This document shows positions 16,868 to 24,724 of a DNA stretch of 34,369 nt, one piece after another (within the stretch, counting starts at the first letter, position 1; every line of letters begins with the position of its first letter). A model generated the notes under the pieces. The model was not told the origin of the DNA and did no database searches. It saw only the letters and a list, made by a program, of their open reading frames with translations. Origin of the DNA: JALZAH01 sp051000755 (GTDB lineage Bacteria > Actinomycetota > Acidimicrobiia > Acidimicrobiales > Palsa-688); the NCBI GenBank assembly GCA_051000755.1, contig JBPCNZ010000026.1:1-34369 (forward strand). The letters run 5' to 3'. Position numbers and translations under genes: made by a program.

Positions 16868-18022
16868 TCAGGACCGCGACAAGTCGGGCCTCGGCGGAGT
16901 GGCCGCCGCGTTGAGCCGGTACCCCCGCCGCACCGCCGTCTCGATCCCCGCCCCTGCGGGGCCGAGCTTTGCCCGCAGGCGGCCCACGGCCGTCTCCAGC
17001 ACATGCGGATCGACCCGCGGATCGTCCCACACGTCGCGCAGCAGAGCCTGACGGGTGACCGTGGCCCCCGGCCGGGACGCCAGCTTGGACAGGACAGCGG
17101 CTTCCAGGTCCGTCAAGCGCACCGGGGCTCCGCCGACCACAGCCACCGAACCCTGCAGGAGCAGGTCGACCCCACCGATCCGGTACTGCCGGCGGCGAAC
17201 CAGGAGCATCTCGGAGACCAGACGCACAAGTGAGCCCAACCGCCACAGGTCGGGAAAGACCGGCCCGGCGATGCCTTCGTCCACGGCTGCGGCGGCGCAC
17301 ACCGGACCCACGCAGGCGACGGTCATCCCGCCATTCAGAGCCTCGAGGAGCGGGCCTGACCGGCCCGCGACCTCGGCCAGACGGACGAAGTTCCGCAGCG
17401 CCGGGGCGGCCGTGAACGTGACTGCGTCCACGCCACCTTCGCAACACATGCCCACCAACCGCAGGGCCGGGTCCCGGTCCTCGGGGAGCGTCCAGCGGTA
17501 GACCGGCACCCCGACCACCTCGGCTCCGGCGTCGGACAGGGTGCGGAGAAGGTCCAGGCGATCGTCGCGGTGCAACTGCACCGCCACCCGCTTCCCCGCG
17601 ATCGGCTCCTCCAGCAGCCGCGCCCCGACCGACGCGAGCTGCTCGCTGCCCGCCCGCCACCACACGCCGAGACCGGCGATCCCGACAGCAGCCGCGGCCT
17701 TGGGACCCCGTGCCGCGATGCGGGTTTCCACGAAGGCGTCCCGCAGTGCCTCGTCGAGTCCCCACGTGGCGGCCAGACCCAACCAGCTACGCATCCCCAG
17801 ACCCGTGTTGGCCACGAGATAGTCGGGCGGATCGGCGATGAGCTTCTCGGTGAGCGCCCTCAGCCGCACATCGTCGCCGAGCGGCAAGGTCCTGATCGAC
17901 GGTCCCCGAATGACATCGACGCCCAGGCGTGTCAACATCAGCGTCTGCTCGTCGCTGCGCCGGTCGGCGGTGACGCCGACGGTGAAACCGCACAACTCGG
18001 GCGCCCTGGACACAAGATGCAC
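16868..18022 (-). CDS. uroporphyrinogen-III synthase-like transcriptional regulator of nitrate assimilation (NnaR-like)
   Basis: A 384-residue two-domain protein. Residues ~1-265 have the HemD (uroporphyrinogen-III synthase) fold: FTVGVTADRRSDEQTLML, VANTGLGMRSW, AVQLHRDDRLDLLRTLSDAGAEVVGVPVYRW, VDAVTFTAAPALRNF and ACVGPVCAAAA. The last ~95 residues form an OmpR-type winged helix: VRLTDLEAAVLSKLASRPGATVTRQALLRDVWDD, then VLETAVGRLRAKL and TAVRRGYRLN. This architecture is that of Streptomyces NnaR, which activates nitrate/nitrite genes together with GlnR. It lies upstream of narK-nirB-nirD/nas on the same strand. GTG 18022 is the longest start and no good ribosome-binding site was found, so a GTG 9 bases further in is possible. 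It may also supply sirohaem precursor synthesis, but regulation is the likelier role. Confidence 0.88.
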   Translation of the reverse strand: MHLVSRAPELCGFTVGVTADRRSDEQTLMLTRLGVDVIRGPSIRTLPLGDDVRLRALTEKLIADPPDYLVANTGLGMRSWLGLAATWGLDEALRDAFVETRIAARGPKAAAAVGIAGLGVWWRAGSEQLASVGARLLEEPIAGKRVAVQLHRDDRLDLLRTLSDAGAEVVGVPVYRWTLPEDRDPALRLVGMCCEGGVDAVTFTAAPALRNFVRLAEVAGRSGPLLEALNGGMTVACVGPVCAAAAVDEGIAGPVFPDLWRLGSLVRLVSEMLLVRRRQYRIGGVDLLLQGSVAVVGGAPVRLTDLEAAVLSKLASRPGATVTRQALLRDVWDDPRVDPHVLETAVGRLRAKLGPAGAGIETAVRRGYRLNAAATPPRPDLSRS

Positions 18023-18197
18023 CGTAGAAGGCGCCGAAGGTCGCCGAACCCAGCGACGGCGGAGGAAACGTGATCTTCACACGACAGGCCAGCTGATGAC
18101 GCACGGCTGGCTCGAACCGGTGGCGGGCACACCCGAACGGGCCCATGGGTTCCACCAGGTGGTAGAACCCCTGGTGACCCATACTGGCGGTGTGTTG

Positions 18198-18665
18198 ATG
18201 AAGATCGAGGGAGTCGATCTCCCGGGGCTCGGCTGTGGTGCCAGCCCTGACTCGCCCGGCGGCTACCACAACATCCATGTCGTAGTCCAGCGCCGAAACC
18301 GCAGGGACGAGCTGCTTGATCTGACGCCCGGCAACGCCACGTCCGCGACCTGGACCATCGACTGCGTGCCCGTCCCCCGCGCCTCCGGTATCGACCTCAA
18401 AGGTCCGTACCTCCAGGGCCCGCCGGGGGCCCGGTTTGTCTACCTGTCCTGGGGCACCGTGGACGGCGCCAACAACTTCGAGCTGTTCCGCCGAGCGAAG
18501 CTGTGGCTCGACTCCATCCCTCCCGAGGTCCTCGCGGCTGTGCTGGACGAGGGCCTTCTCGTTGGTCGTCTGGGCCTGACTGACCCCAAGGGAAACCCGC
18601 TGTGCGCCGTACGTCCACCCGTCATCACCTGGTCAGCAGGGTCCCTCAACTCTCGGGACAAGTGA
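18198..18665 (+). CDS. DUF5990 family protein
   Basis: A 155-residue soluble protein. VDLPGLGCG, NIHVVVQRRNRRDELLDLTPG, IDLKGPYLQGPPGARFVYLSWGTVDG and FRRAKLWLDSIP, then LVGRLGLTDPKGNPLCA, match what I recall of the actinobacterial DUF5990 family. Function is unknown. ATG 18198 is chosen because similarity begins there; GTG 18192 and TTG 18195 are directly adjacent alternatives. It is divergent from the NnaR-like gene and is the first gene of a + strand run leading into the type VII-like cassette, which may or may not be related. Confidence 0.75.
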   Translation: MKIEGVDLPGLGCGASPDSPGGYHNIHVVVQRRNRRDELLDLTPGNATSATWTIDCVPVPRASGIDLKGPYLQGPPGARFVYLSWGTVDGANNFELFRRAKLWLDSIPPEVLAAVLDEGLLVGRLGLTDPKGNPLCAVRPPVITWSAGSLNSRDK

Positions 18666-18682
18666 GGGGAGACGAGCCAGTC

Positions 18683-19324
18683 GTGAGCAGGCGCGAGAAG
18701 ACGCCGACGTGGCCTTGGGTGGCAACCCTGGATCTCCCCGATGGGTGGGTCGAGGTGCCTGCCGGCCACCAGCGCCAGCCGCTCCTGCCCTCCCGGGATC
18801 CGTATTTCCGGGCCGCCAAGCAGCTGGTGGACATGGGCTCCATCCCGACCGACATGATCAAGCGGACCCAGCTCTACCTCTCCCATGCCTGTTCCACCGG
18901 ACAGACGGGCTTGGCTGCAGCGGGTCGGGTGCGCGCCACGACACCTGCCGACTCGATCCTCGAGACCTGCTGGGTGGCCGGTCCCAATCGCTCGACCTGG
19001 GACAGCGTGGAGGGCATGGCCCGCTTCGCCACCGAGCAGACCCCGGGCGCGATGTCGGCGACCGAGCCGTGGCTGGTCGTGCCGGCGGTCCTGGGGTCGA
19101 CCGTGCGGTTCCGCCGCCACCAGGAGGATGATGACGGCTGGGTCGACGAAGTCGTGACCTATTGGGTATGGCTCACCGAGGCTTCCCAGGCCCTCAGCGT
19201 CGCCGGCATCTACCACGGCCAGCCTGGCAAGCACTGGGACCGTTTCCTGGCCGATGTCGATTCGATGGTGGCCACCGTGAGACTCTCCCGGGTCGATGTC
19301 ACCGAAGCCGGTGGCCAGCAGTAA
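18683..19324 (+). CDS. hypothetical protein upstream of type VII-like effector
   Basis: A 213-residue protein starting at GTG 18683, with GGGGAG 12 bases earlier. It is rich in Trp and begins TPTWPWVATLDLPDGWVEVP. Later segments are WLVVPAVLGSTVRFRRH, VVTYWVWLTEASQALSVAGIYHG and FLADVDSMVATVRLSRV. The alternation suggests a beta-rich fold; the N-terminal W-x-x-LDLPDGW and the terminal helix plus strand remind me of LpqN/LpqT-type proteins, but the similarity is loose and there is no lipoprotein signal. It ends about 100 bases before the small helical protein. A role in folding, export or immunity of the neighbouring effector is possible but only inferred. Confidence 0.65.
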   Translation: MSRREKTPTWPWVATLDLPDGWVEVPAGHQRQPLLPSRDPYFRAAKQLVDMGSIPTDMIKRTQLYLSHACSTGQTGLAAAGRVRATTPADSILETCWVAGPNRSTWDSVEGMARFATEQTPGAMSATEPWLVVPAVLGSTVRFRRHQEDDDGWVDEVVTYWVWLTEASQALSVAGIYHGQPGKHWDRFLADVDSMVATVRLSRVDVTEAGGQQ

Positions 19325-19424
19325 CATCCTTCGGGTAGGTCATTGCGGACACGGGTCGTTGCGAAGGAGACTTCATGGCGGTAGCGGCGGGCGGAGGGGG
19401 GCGGTCCAAGGGGAGCACAGTCCA

Positions 19425-19646
19425 ATGCAATCCTTTGCCGACCAGTTGAACAAGCAGGCTCAGGCGTGGGCCGCCACGTTCGCAACGGCGTTGACCACCT
19501 GCGGAAACCCCACACTGGACGGCGCCATCTCCGGTGTCGGAGGGGCGTTCAAGGCGTCCGCCGAACAGCTGTCGGGGGCATCGACGACCACGGCCGGGTT
19601 CGTATGCACCACCTCGGGTAACTTCTCTCAGGCGGACGGCGGCTGA
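19425..19646 (+). CDS. small alpha-helical protein, candidate type VII partner
   Basis: A 73-residue protein, ADQLNKQAQAWAATFATALTTC followed by a Gly/Ala/Ser/Thr-rich half, likely helical. Its stop overlaps the next ATG (TGATG), so it is translationally coupled to the 443-residue protein, as partner proteins of type VII effectors often are. ATG 19425 has AAGGGGAG nine bases upstream. However, a stronger site (GAAGGAGA) precedes ATG 19375, which opens MAVAAGGGG and runs only 24 residues. If the G6 run at 19396-19401 had one more G, that start would read straight into this frame and give a 90-residue protein. I consider that longer form quite likely. It is not a classical WXG100 protein. Confidence 0.6.
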   Translation: MQSFADQLNKQAQAWAATFATALTTCGNPTLDGAISGVGGAFKASAEQLSGASTTTAGFVCTTSGNFSQADGG

Positions 19647-20977
19647 TGCGGACCTCCGACGGCGGCTCCACTGGTCCTCTCGGCGATCCCCTCGCCGGTT
19701 TGCAGATGCCGCCGGGGGATCCCGGCCCGCTGGGCACGACCGCCAATCAGCTCACGTCGTGGGCCAACGACCTGGGCACGGGTGGTGCCGGTCACCGAAG
19801 TGCGGCGTCTGCGGTGGTCGGGTCGGCCTGGATCGGCGGGGCCGCAAACCAAGCGGGCAAGACGGTGTCGACGATCGCCGACGCGGCCTCGTCGATGGCC
19901 GACGCGGCCGACCATGCCAGCTCGGTCCTGCACACCTGCGCGTCCAACTGGTCCACCGCCATCGCCGAATGGAAGCGGGCCCAGACCTTGGCCGCTCAGG
20001 CCCTCCAGGAGGAGAGCGCCCATCGAAACGCAGCGGCAACCGCCACGTCGTCGATGACAGGGGCGGACCGCACGGCCAACCCGACCGGGTACGCCCAGGC
20101 CCAGGCGGCCGCAGGCGGCTCTGATGGGTTCCTCAGTCCGCACCGGGCGGAGGCGGTCACCCTTGGCCAGAAAGCGGTCGATGACGCCATCCAGGCAATC
20201 AACATGGGATCGACCGGCCTGGCCGAGATCAACGGCGTCGTGGGCACTCTCGGGTCGGCGCCCTCGGCGGCGAAGGATTCGTTCCTCAACAACTTGATGG
20301 ACGGCGTCGGGAAGGCCAATTCGGTGATCGGCGCCTTCGCCACCACGACCATGGCCCGGGCCGGGTATTCCTACGCCACCCTGCCCAGTGCCCTGGAGAA
20401 AGCGTTCTCCGCCGCCGACGACGCCACCGTGGCCCGGCTGGTCCAGGAGCTGGGCAACGGTGCCGATCCCTTCGAGGTAGCCGGCCAGCTCTGGTCCCAC
20501 GTCGCGGGAGAGAACGTGGCCAAATCGCTGTTCGCGGCCCAGGAGATGAAGAGCCTCTCCAGCGGTGGCCTCAACGTCCTCGGGGATTCCGGCGTGGCCA
20601 AGTGGGGGATCCGGGGCATGGGGGGCCTGGCCATCGCTGGGGACGTCTTTACCGTGTTGCACCCCGACGAGGGAGGTAACTGGGGGAAGGCGGAGCAGGC
20701 ATCGGCGGTGGTCAACGGTGTCGCAACCGGCGGCGGCCTGGCGCTCGACGCCGGAGAGGGCGGAGCGGCGCTGCTGGCAGCCAACAGCTTGGACTGGGTG
20801 CCTGTCGCCGGCCAGGTGGTCGCGATCGGCACCGGCCTGTTCCTCGCCGGCGACTACCTCTACACCCACGAGAAGTGGTTCAAAGACGGTATCGACGCCA
20901 CCGGCCAGGGCATCGCCAACGTCGCCACCGGCGCCTATCACGAGGCCGGGCACCTGTTGAGCGACATCGGTCTCTGA
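19646..20977 (+). CDS. putative type VII-secreted effector with WXG-like N-terminal domain
   Basis: A 443-residue Ala/Gly-rich protein. The first ~170 residues are predicted helical, contain a W-x-G turn (SAWIGGAANQAGKTVS) and the run STIADAASSMADAADHASSVL, like the helical bundle at the N terminus of ESX/type VII substrates. There is no Sec signal. A middle helical part (LEKAFSAADDATVARLVQELGNGADPFEVAGQ) precedes a C-terminal half with hydrophobic stretches, WGIRGMGGLAIAGDVFTVL and DWVPVAGQVVAIGTGLFLAGDYLY. That hydrophobic C terminus could insert in a membrane. It is coupled to the small protein upstream and followed after 8 bases by a two-helix membrane protein. Role as a secreted toxin is inferred; no enzymatic toxin motif is visible. 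Confidence 0.6.
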   Translation: MRTSDGGSTGPLGDPLAGLQMPPGDPGPLGTTANQLTSWANDLGTGGAGHRSAASAVVGSAWIGGAANQAGKTVSTIADAASSMADAADHASSVLHTCASNWSTAIAEWKRAQTLAAQALQEESAHRNAAATATSSMTGADRTANPTGYAQAQAAAGGSDGFLSPHRAEAVTLGQKAVDDAIQAINMGSTGLAEINGVVGTLGSAPSAAKDSFLNNLMDGVGKANSVIGAFATTTMARAGYSYATLPSALEKAFSAADDATVARLVQELGNGADPFEVAGQLWSHVAGENVAKSLFAAQEMKSLSSGGLNVLGDSGVAKWGIRGMGGLAIAGDVFTVLHPDEGGNWGKAEQASAVVNGVATGGGLALDAGEGGAALLAANSLDWVPVAGQVVAIGTGLFLAGDYLYTHEKWFKDGIDATGQGIANVATGAYHEAGHLLSDIGL

Positions 20978-20985
20978 GCGGACAG

Positions 20986-21183
20986 ATGCTGGCGACGCTG
21001 GCGGCTCGGGAGGCCTGGGGGGAAGGCGGAGTGACGGTGTTCTTCGTCGCCCTGGGCGTGGCCGCCTATCGCAGACAGCCTCGGGACTGGCGTGGGTGGA
21101 TCGTGTTCTGCAGCTTCTTCACCGTGTTTTGCCTGGCCTTGACCGTGCTCTCCGCCATGGGCCACGTCTTCTACGGGCTGTAG
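20986..21183 (+). CDS. small two-helix membrane protein, candidate immunity protein
   Basis: A 65-residue protein beginning at ATG 20986, 8 bases after the stop of the putative effector. Hydrophobic segments GVTVFFVALGVAA and WIVFCSFFTVFCLALTVLSAM flank a basic loop YRRQPRDWRGW, giving two membrane helices. Small membrane proteins directly behind toxins with hydrophobic C termini often confer immunity; here this is only position-based inference. No known family recognised. The ribosome-binding site is weak, consistent with coupling to the upstream gene. Confidence 0.6.
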   Translation: MLATLAAREAWGEGGVTVFFVALGVAAYRRQPRDWRGWIVFCSFFTVFCLALTVLSAMGHVFYGL

Positions 21184-21204
21184 CCCGACTCGACCACTCC
21201 CAGC

Positions 21205-21948
21205 GTGTCCAGCCCCCTCGTCCCAGCATCAGCCATGCAGGGGTGGAGACGCTCACTGGCCGACCACGGCGAGATCCGCCTGACGCCCTTCGACGACGCC
21301 GAGCTGGTGGCGGTGGGTGCCAGCAGCCCGATCCTCGGGCTGGTACCGGCCGCTTCGGCGGATCGGTCCTCGGCAGAGGTCGACTCGACGCTTCGCCGGC
21401 TACGCCACCAGGGACTGGTGAGAGCGGAATCCGACACCGGTCAGGCTGTCCTTGCCGGGGACCTGGCCGGGATCGTAGCCATCAGGCGAACGCCGGCTCT
21501 GGTTGGTATCGCGACGGTCCGGCCGGCAACGGTCGCCGGCCCGGATCCTCCCACGGCCGCCGGTCACAGCGGCCAGACGATCGCCGTCCTCCACGGTCTC
21601 GCAAGGGAGGACGGTGGCTTGGCCGCCGTGCTCGAAGAAGTGGTCGATGCCGACGGTATGCACCACTTCACGCTCTGCACGCCGAAGGTGGCCGCTGATC
21701 GGCTGTTCGAAGCGTGGATCGATCTCTGCGCCGACGGAGGTCCTGTTGCCGTCTGCTGCCACATCTTCGCTCCAAGCTCGGCGGGTCCCTGTCACCTGGA
21801 GCTCGTCGTCGACCGTGGGCCGGACGGTTCGCGGCGCGCTCGTCGTTCGCTCCGCGGTGACCGATGGGACGACGAGTCGCCCGCCGGAGCGGCGGGCGAA
21901 GGGTGGGCCCGGCTGTTCGAGGAGTCCGTGGTCCCGCTCCCGAGTTAA
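21205..21948 (+). CDS. hypothetical protein, possible EspG-like chaperone
   Basis: A 247-residue soluble protein in the same run as the putative effector. It reads as an N-terminal mixed domain (EIRLTPFDDAELVAVG, EVDSTLRRLRHQGLV) and later QTIAVLHGLAREDGGLAAVLEEVVDADGMHHFTLCTP, a pattern of strands with a C-terminal helix. Size and position are compatible with the EspG-type chaperones that escort type VII substrates, but I cannot point to a diagnostic motif. GTG 21205 is the longest start and ATG 21235 is the alternative; neither has a good ribosome-binding site. Confidence 0.55.
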   Translation: MSSPLVPASAMQGWRRSLADHGEIRLTPFDDAELVAVGASSPILGLVPAASADRSSAEVDSTLRRLRHQGLVRAESDTGQAVLAGDLAGIVAIRRTPALVGIATVRPATVAGPDPPTAAGHSGQTIAVLHGLAREDGGLAAVLEEVVDADGMHHFTLCTPKVAADRLFEAWIDLCADGGPVAVCCHIFAPSSAGPCHLELVVDRGPDGSRRARRSLRGDRWDDESPAGAAGEGWARLFEESVVPLPS

Positions 21949-21995
21949 ACGCTTCCTCGGGGCGCGGGCGGAGCGAACGAGGACCGGAAGGGGTC

Positions 21996-22015
21996 ACGTT
22001 CATCATCGTGAACGT
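21996..22015 (+). promoter_or_regulatory. inverted repeat upstream of the phosphotransferase gene
   Basis: ACGTTCA (21996-22002) and TGAACGT (22009-22015) form a perfect 7-6-7 inverted repeat, 30 bases before the ATG at 22045. The spacing suits a dimeric repressor site overlapping the promoter. No regulator gene is adjacent on this side, so the binding protein is unknown. Confidence 0.4.
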
Positions 22016-22044
22016 CATGTTCCATCACCGCGTACCGTTCCAGG

Positions 22045-22943
22045 ATGGGCCACGGCGAGCAACCGACGAGCGAGCCTGGCCAGGTGGTGATACCCGTGGC
22101 CCTGGCCGGTGCCGCTCAGCGCGAACAGCGACACGAATGGCTGAGCACCCTGCCCGAGACGATCGGACGTCTACAGATGGCCTGGTCCATTCACGTCGGT
22201 GAACCGTTCCAACCCGGCGGTCAGACGGCGTGGGTGGCCCCAGCGACACGACATCGCGAAGACCTGGTGCTGAAGGTGCTCTGGCGGCACCCTGAGGCCG
22301 AACACGAAGCCGATGGGTTGCGGATCTGGGACGGCGACGGCGCCGTTCGGCTTCACGCCGCAACGGAGGTCGACGTCCAGACCACCGCTCTTCTCCTCGA
22401 ACGTTGTCGGCCCGGCACGACCCTCGAGGCACGCCCCGAGCTCGAACAAGACCTCGTCGTCGCCGGGCTGCTGCGGCGCCTCTGGACACAGCCCCTCCCG
22501 CTCACCGGCTTCGCTCCCTCCAGTCGATGTGCGAACGATGGGCCGACGAGTTCGAGCACAAGACTGCCGGCAACACCCGCGTGGACCCCGGTCTGGTGCG
22601 AGACGGGATAACACTGCTCCGCGAGCTGCCGACCAGCGCCGAGCGGGACGTGGTGCTGTGCACCGACCTACACGCCGGCAACGTACTCGCGGCCGAGCGG
22701 GAGCCATGGCTCGTCATCGACCCCAAGCCCCATGTCGGCGACCCCACCTACGATGCCCTCCAACATCTTCTCAACTGCGACACCCGTCTGCACACCGATC
22801 CACACGGGCTGCTGCGACGCATGGCTGAACTGCTCGAGCTCGATCCCGACCGCCTCCAACTGTGGCTGTTTGCTCGCTGCGTACAAGAGTCTCCCGACTG
22901 GCCATCTCTCGCCGAGGTGGCGCGGCGGGTGGCGCCGCCTTAG
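22045..22943 (+). pseudogene. aminoglycoside/hydroxyurea phosphotransferase-like kinase (APH(6) family), frameshifted
   Basis: A kinase of about 299 residues. The N-terminal lobe has LVLKVLWRHPEAEHEADGLRIWDGDGAVRLH and ALLLERCRPGTTL; the C-terminal lobe has the phosphotransfer site CTDLHAGNVL followed by WLVIDPKPHVGDPTYDALQHLLNC. These are the landmarks of the streptomycin 6-kinase type group, which also includes kinases for unknown small molecules. The frame breaks at 22511/22512: GGC-TT-CGC-TCC should be GGC-TTC-CGC-TCC, one C missing; on the other side RSLQSMCERWADEFEH continues normally. A true resistance role cannot be claimed from sequence. It is convergent with the aldo/keto reductase. 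Confidence 0.8.
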
Positions 22944-22987
22944 CCACCGTCACCGGTCACCTGCCAGAGTGCATCCCGCGACCCTCC

Positions 22988-23905
22988 TCAGCTCTGGGAC
23001 TCGGCCAGGCCGTCCAGGACCTGCATCGTCTCGGCCGTGAGATGCACGGTCGCGGTGGCGAGGTTGTCGGCGAGATGGGTGAGGCTGGACGTACCGGGGA
23101 TCAGCAGGATGTGGGTGTCGTGGGCCAAGAGCCACGCCAGCCCCACCTGGGCAGGGGTGGCCTCGGTCGATGTCGCCGCGGCAAGCACAGCCGGGTGCTC
23201 GGTCACCTTGGCTATGCCGGGGAACGCAGAACCGAGGGGAAAGTACGGCACCCAGGCCACGTTGTGCTCTCGGCACAGGTCGAGGAGCGGCTCGCCCGAG
23301 CGGTCGAGGAGGCTGTAGGGGTTCTGCACGCAGTCGATGCCGGTGGGCAGGGCCTGGCGGAGGTGGTCGATGGTGACGTTGCTGATACCGATGCCGCCGA
23401 TCTTTCCCTCGTTGCGCAGCGTCGCCATCTCGGCCAGTTGGCTGTCCAGGTCGATGCGCTGATCGCCTGGCTGCTCGTGGCCGTCTCCGGCGTCCAACAG
23501 GCGCAGGTTGACGACATCGACCCGCTCCACCGCCAGGCTTCGGAGGTTGGCCTCGACCCCGGCCCGGAGCTGCTCGGGCCGCTGGGCGGGGATCCAGCCG
23601 CCCTGTGCGTCGCGCTCGGCGCCGACCTTGCTGACCAGCACCAGGTCCTCAGGGTAGGGGTGAAGGGCGGTGTGGATCAGCTCGTTGGCGACGTCAGGAC
23701 CGTAGAACTGGGCGGTGTCGATGTGATTGACGCCGAGCTCGACGGCCCGGCGGAGCACGGCCAGCGCCGTGTCCCGGTCGCGAGGCGGCCCCGACACGCG
23801 CGGTCCTGGTAGCTGCATGGCCCCGAATCCGATGCGGGCGACGGGCAGCCCTGCCAGCGTGGCGGTGCCGCCGGGCCGATCGTGTCGTTCGTTGGCCTCG
23901 GTCAT
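22988..23905 (-). CDS. aldo/keto reductase family oxidoreductase
   Basis: A 305-residue NADPH-dependent barrel enzyme. Catalytic residues D63 and Y68 (HIDTAQFYG) and K93 (VLVSKVG) are present; the position usually holding the fourth catalytic His carries N133 in VDVVNLRLLD, as in a subgroup of actinobacterial members. Cofactor-binding IGISNVTIDHLRQAL and PAQVGLAWLL follow, and LLIPGTSSLTHLADNLA closes the nucleotide site. ATG 23905 has AGGAG at the right distance. It is divergent from a TetR gene, with an operator-like palindrome between them, so expression is probably de-repressed by a ligand of that regulator. Confidence 0.9.
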   Translation of the reverse strand: MTEANERHDRPGGTATLAGLPVARIGFGAMQLPGPRVSGPPRDRDTALAVLRRAVELGVNHIDTAQFYGPDVANELIHTALHPYPEDLVLVSKVGAERDAQGGWIPAQRPEQLRAGVEANLRSLAVERVDVVNLRLLDAGDGHEQPGDQRIDLDSQLAEMATLRNEGKIGGIGISNVTIDHLRQALPTGIDCVQNPYSLLDRSGEPLLDLCREHNVAWVPYFPLGSAFPGIAKVTEHPAVLAAATSTEATPAQVGLAWLLAHDTHILLIPGTSSLTHLADNLATATVHLTAETMQVLDGLAESQS

Positions 23906-24019
23906 CTCTTTTCTCCTGTCCTCGGTGAAACGGTCGTTGGTGTCGACCTCCTTCGCAGCTCGGAGCAACACCCGGTACTCTCGATGCGGAGAAGCCTCCG
24001 CTCCGACCCAGCGTACCCT

Positions 24020-24039
24020 AAGTGGAGGGACCTCCGTTT
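24020..24039 (+). promoter_or_regulatory. palindromic operator of the TetR regulator
   Basis: AAGTGGAGG (24020-24028) and CCTCCGTTT (24031-24039) form a 9-2-9 imperfect palindrome with a perfect GGAGG/CCTCC core, three bases before the tetR GTG. GC-rich palindromes of this shape are usual in the shared promoter of a TetR gene and its divergent target. It would control both tetR and the aldo/keto reductase. Confidence 0.6.
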
Positions 24040-24041
24040 CA

Positions 24042-24629
24042 GTGACCAGCTCTGACGCCACAGCGGTGCGAGCCGACGCCCAGCGCAATCGACAGCGGTT
24101 GCTCGAGGTAGCGCGGCGGGCCTTCGCCGCCGGGGATGGGAAGGTGGCCCTGGAATCGATCGCCAAGGAAGCCGGCGTGGGCATCGGCACCCTGTATCGC
24201 CACTTCCCCACCCGCGAGGCGCTGGTCGAGGCCGTGTACCGCAACGAGCTGGGCCGTGTGCGCCAGAGCGCGGAGGAGCTGCTCGCGTCGTTGGACCCCG
24301 ATGTCGCGCTCCGTGCATGGATGGACTGTTTCGCCGACTACGTGGCCACCAAGCGGGGAATGGCCGAGACCCTGAGGGCCGTCGTCGCCTCCGGGGCCAT
24401 CACCTCCTCACAGACCCGCGACGGCCTGACCGCCGCCATCCAGAGCCTGCTCGACGCCGGAGCGGCAGCTGGAACCGTGCGCGGTGACGTCGGCGCCGAG
24501 GACGTGTTCGCCAGCCTCACCGGAATCTTCCTGTCCGCCGGCGAACCCGACCGGCGTCAACAGGCTGGGCGGATGCTCGACCTGCTGGTAGACGGGCTGC
24601 GTGCGCCGCTTGGTGGGTCCGTCTCATGA
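24042..24629 (+). CDS. TetR/AcrR family transcriptional regulator
   Basis: A 195-residue regulator. The N-terminal DNA-binding domain is clear: RNRQRLLEVARRAF, then VALESIAKEAGVGIGTLYRHFPTREALVEAVYRNEL. The remaining ~130 residues are the helical ligand domain, including WMDCFADYVATKRGM and AIQSLLDAGAAAG. GTG 24042 is the closest start to the homology. The likely operator lies just upstream, and the probable target is the divergent aldo/keto reductase. The inducer is unknown. Confidence 0.9.
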   Translation: MTSSDATAVRADAQRNRQRLLEVARRAFAAGDGKVALESIAKEAGVGIGTLYRHFPTREALVEAVYRNELGRVRQSAEELLASLDPDVALRAWMDCFADYVATKRGMAETLRAVVASGAITSSQTRDGLTAAIQSLLDAGAAAGTVRGDVGAEDVFASLTGIFLSAGEPDRRQQAGRMLDLLVDGLRAPLGGSVS

Positions 24630-24724
24630 GGGGGACGTGAGGCGCCGGATGTCTAGCCGCATCGTTACCCCCCGTTGTCGCGGTCGAAACGGGGTCGAAA
24701 CATGGTTTGGGCAGAAAGGGGGCC

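Noticed and set aside
19628..20953. 441-residue minus-strand frame opposite the type VII-like effector
   Set aside because: The plus-strand frame has coupled neighbours and hydrophobic helices; the minus frame has no start signal or motif. The plus-strand choice is somewhat less certain here because the effector is itself novel.
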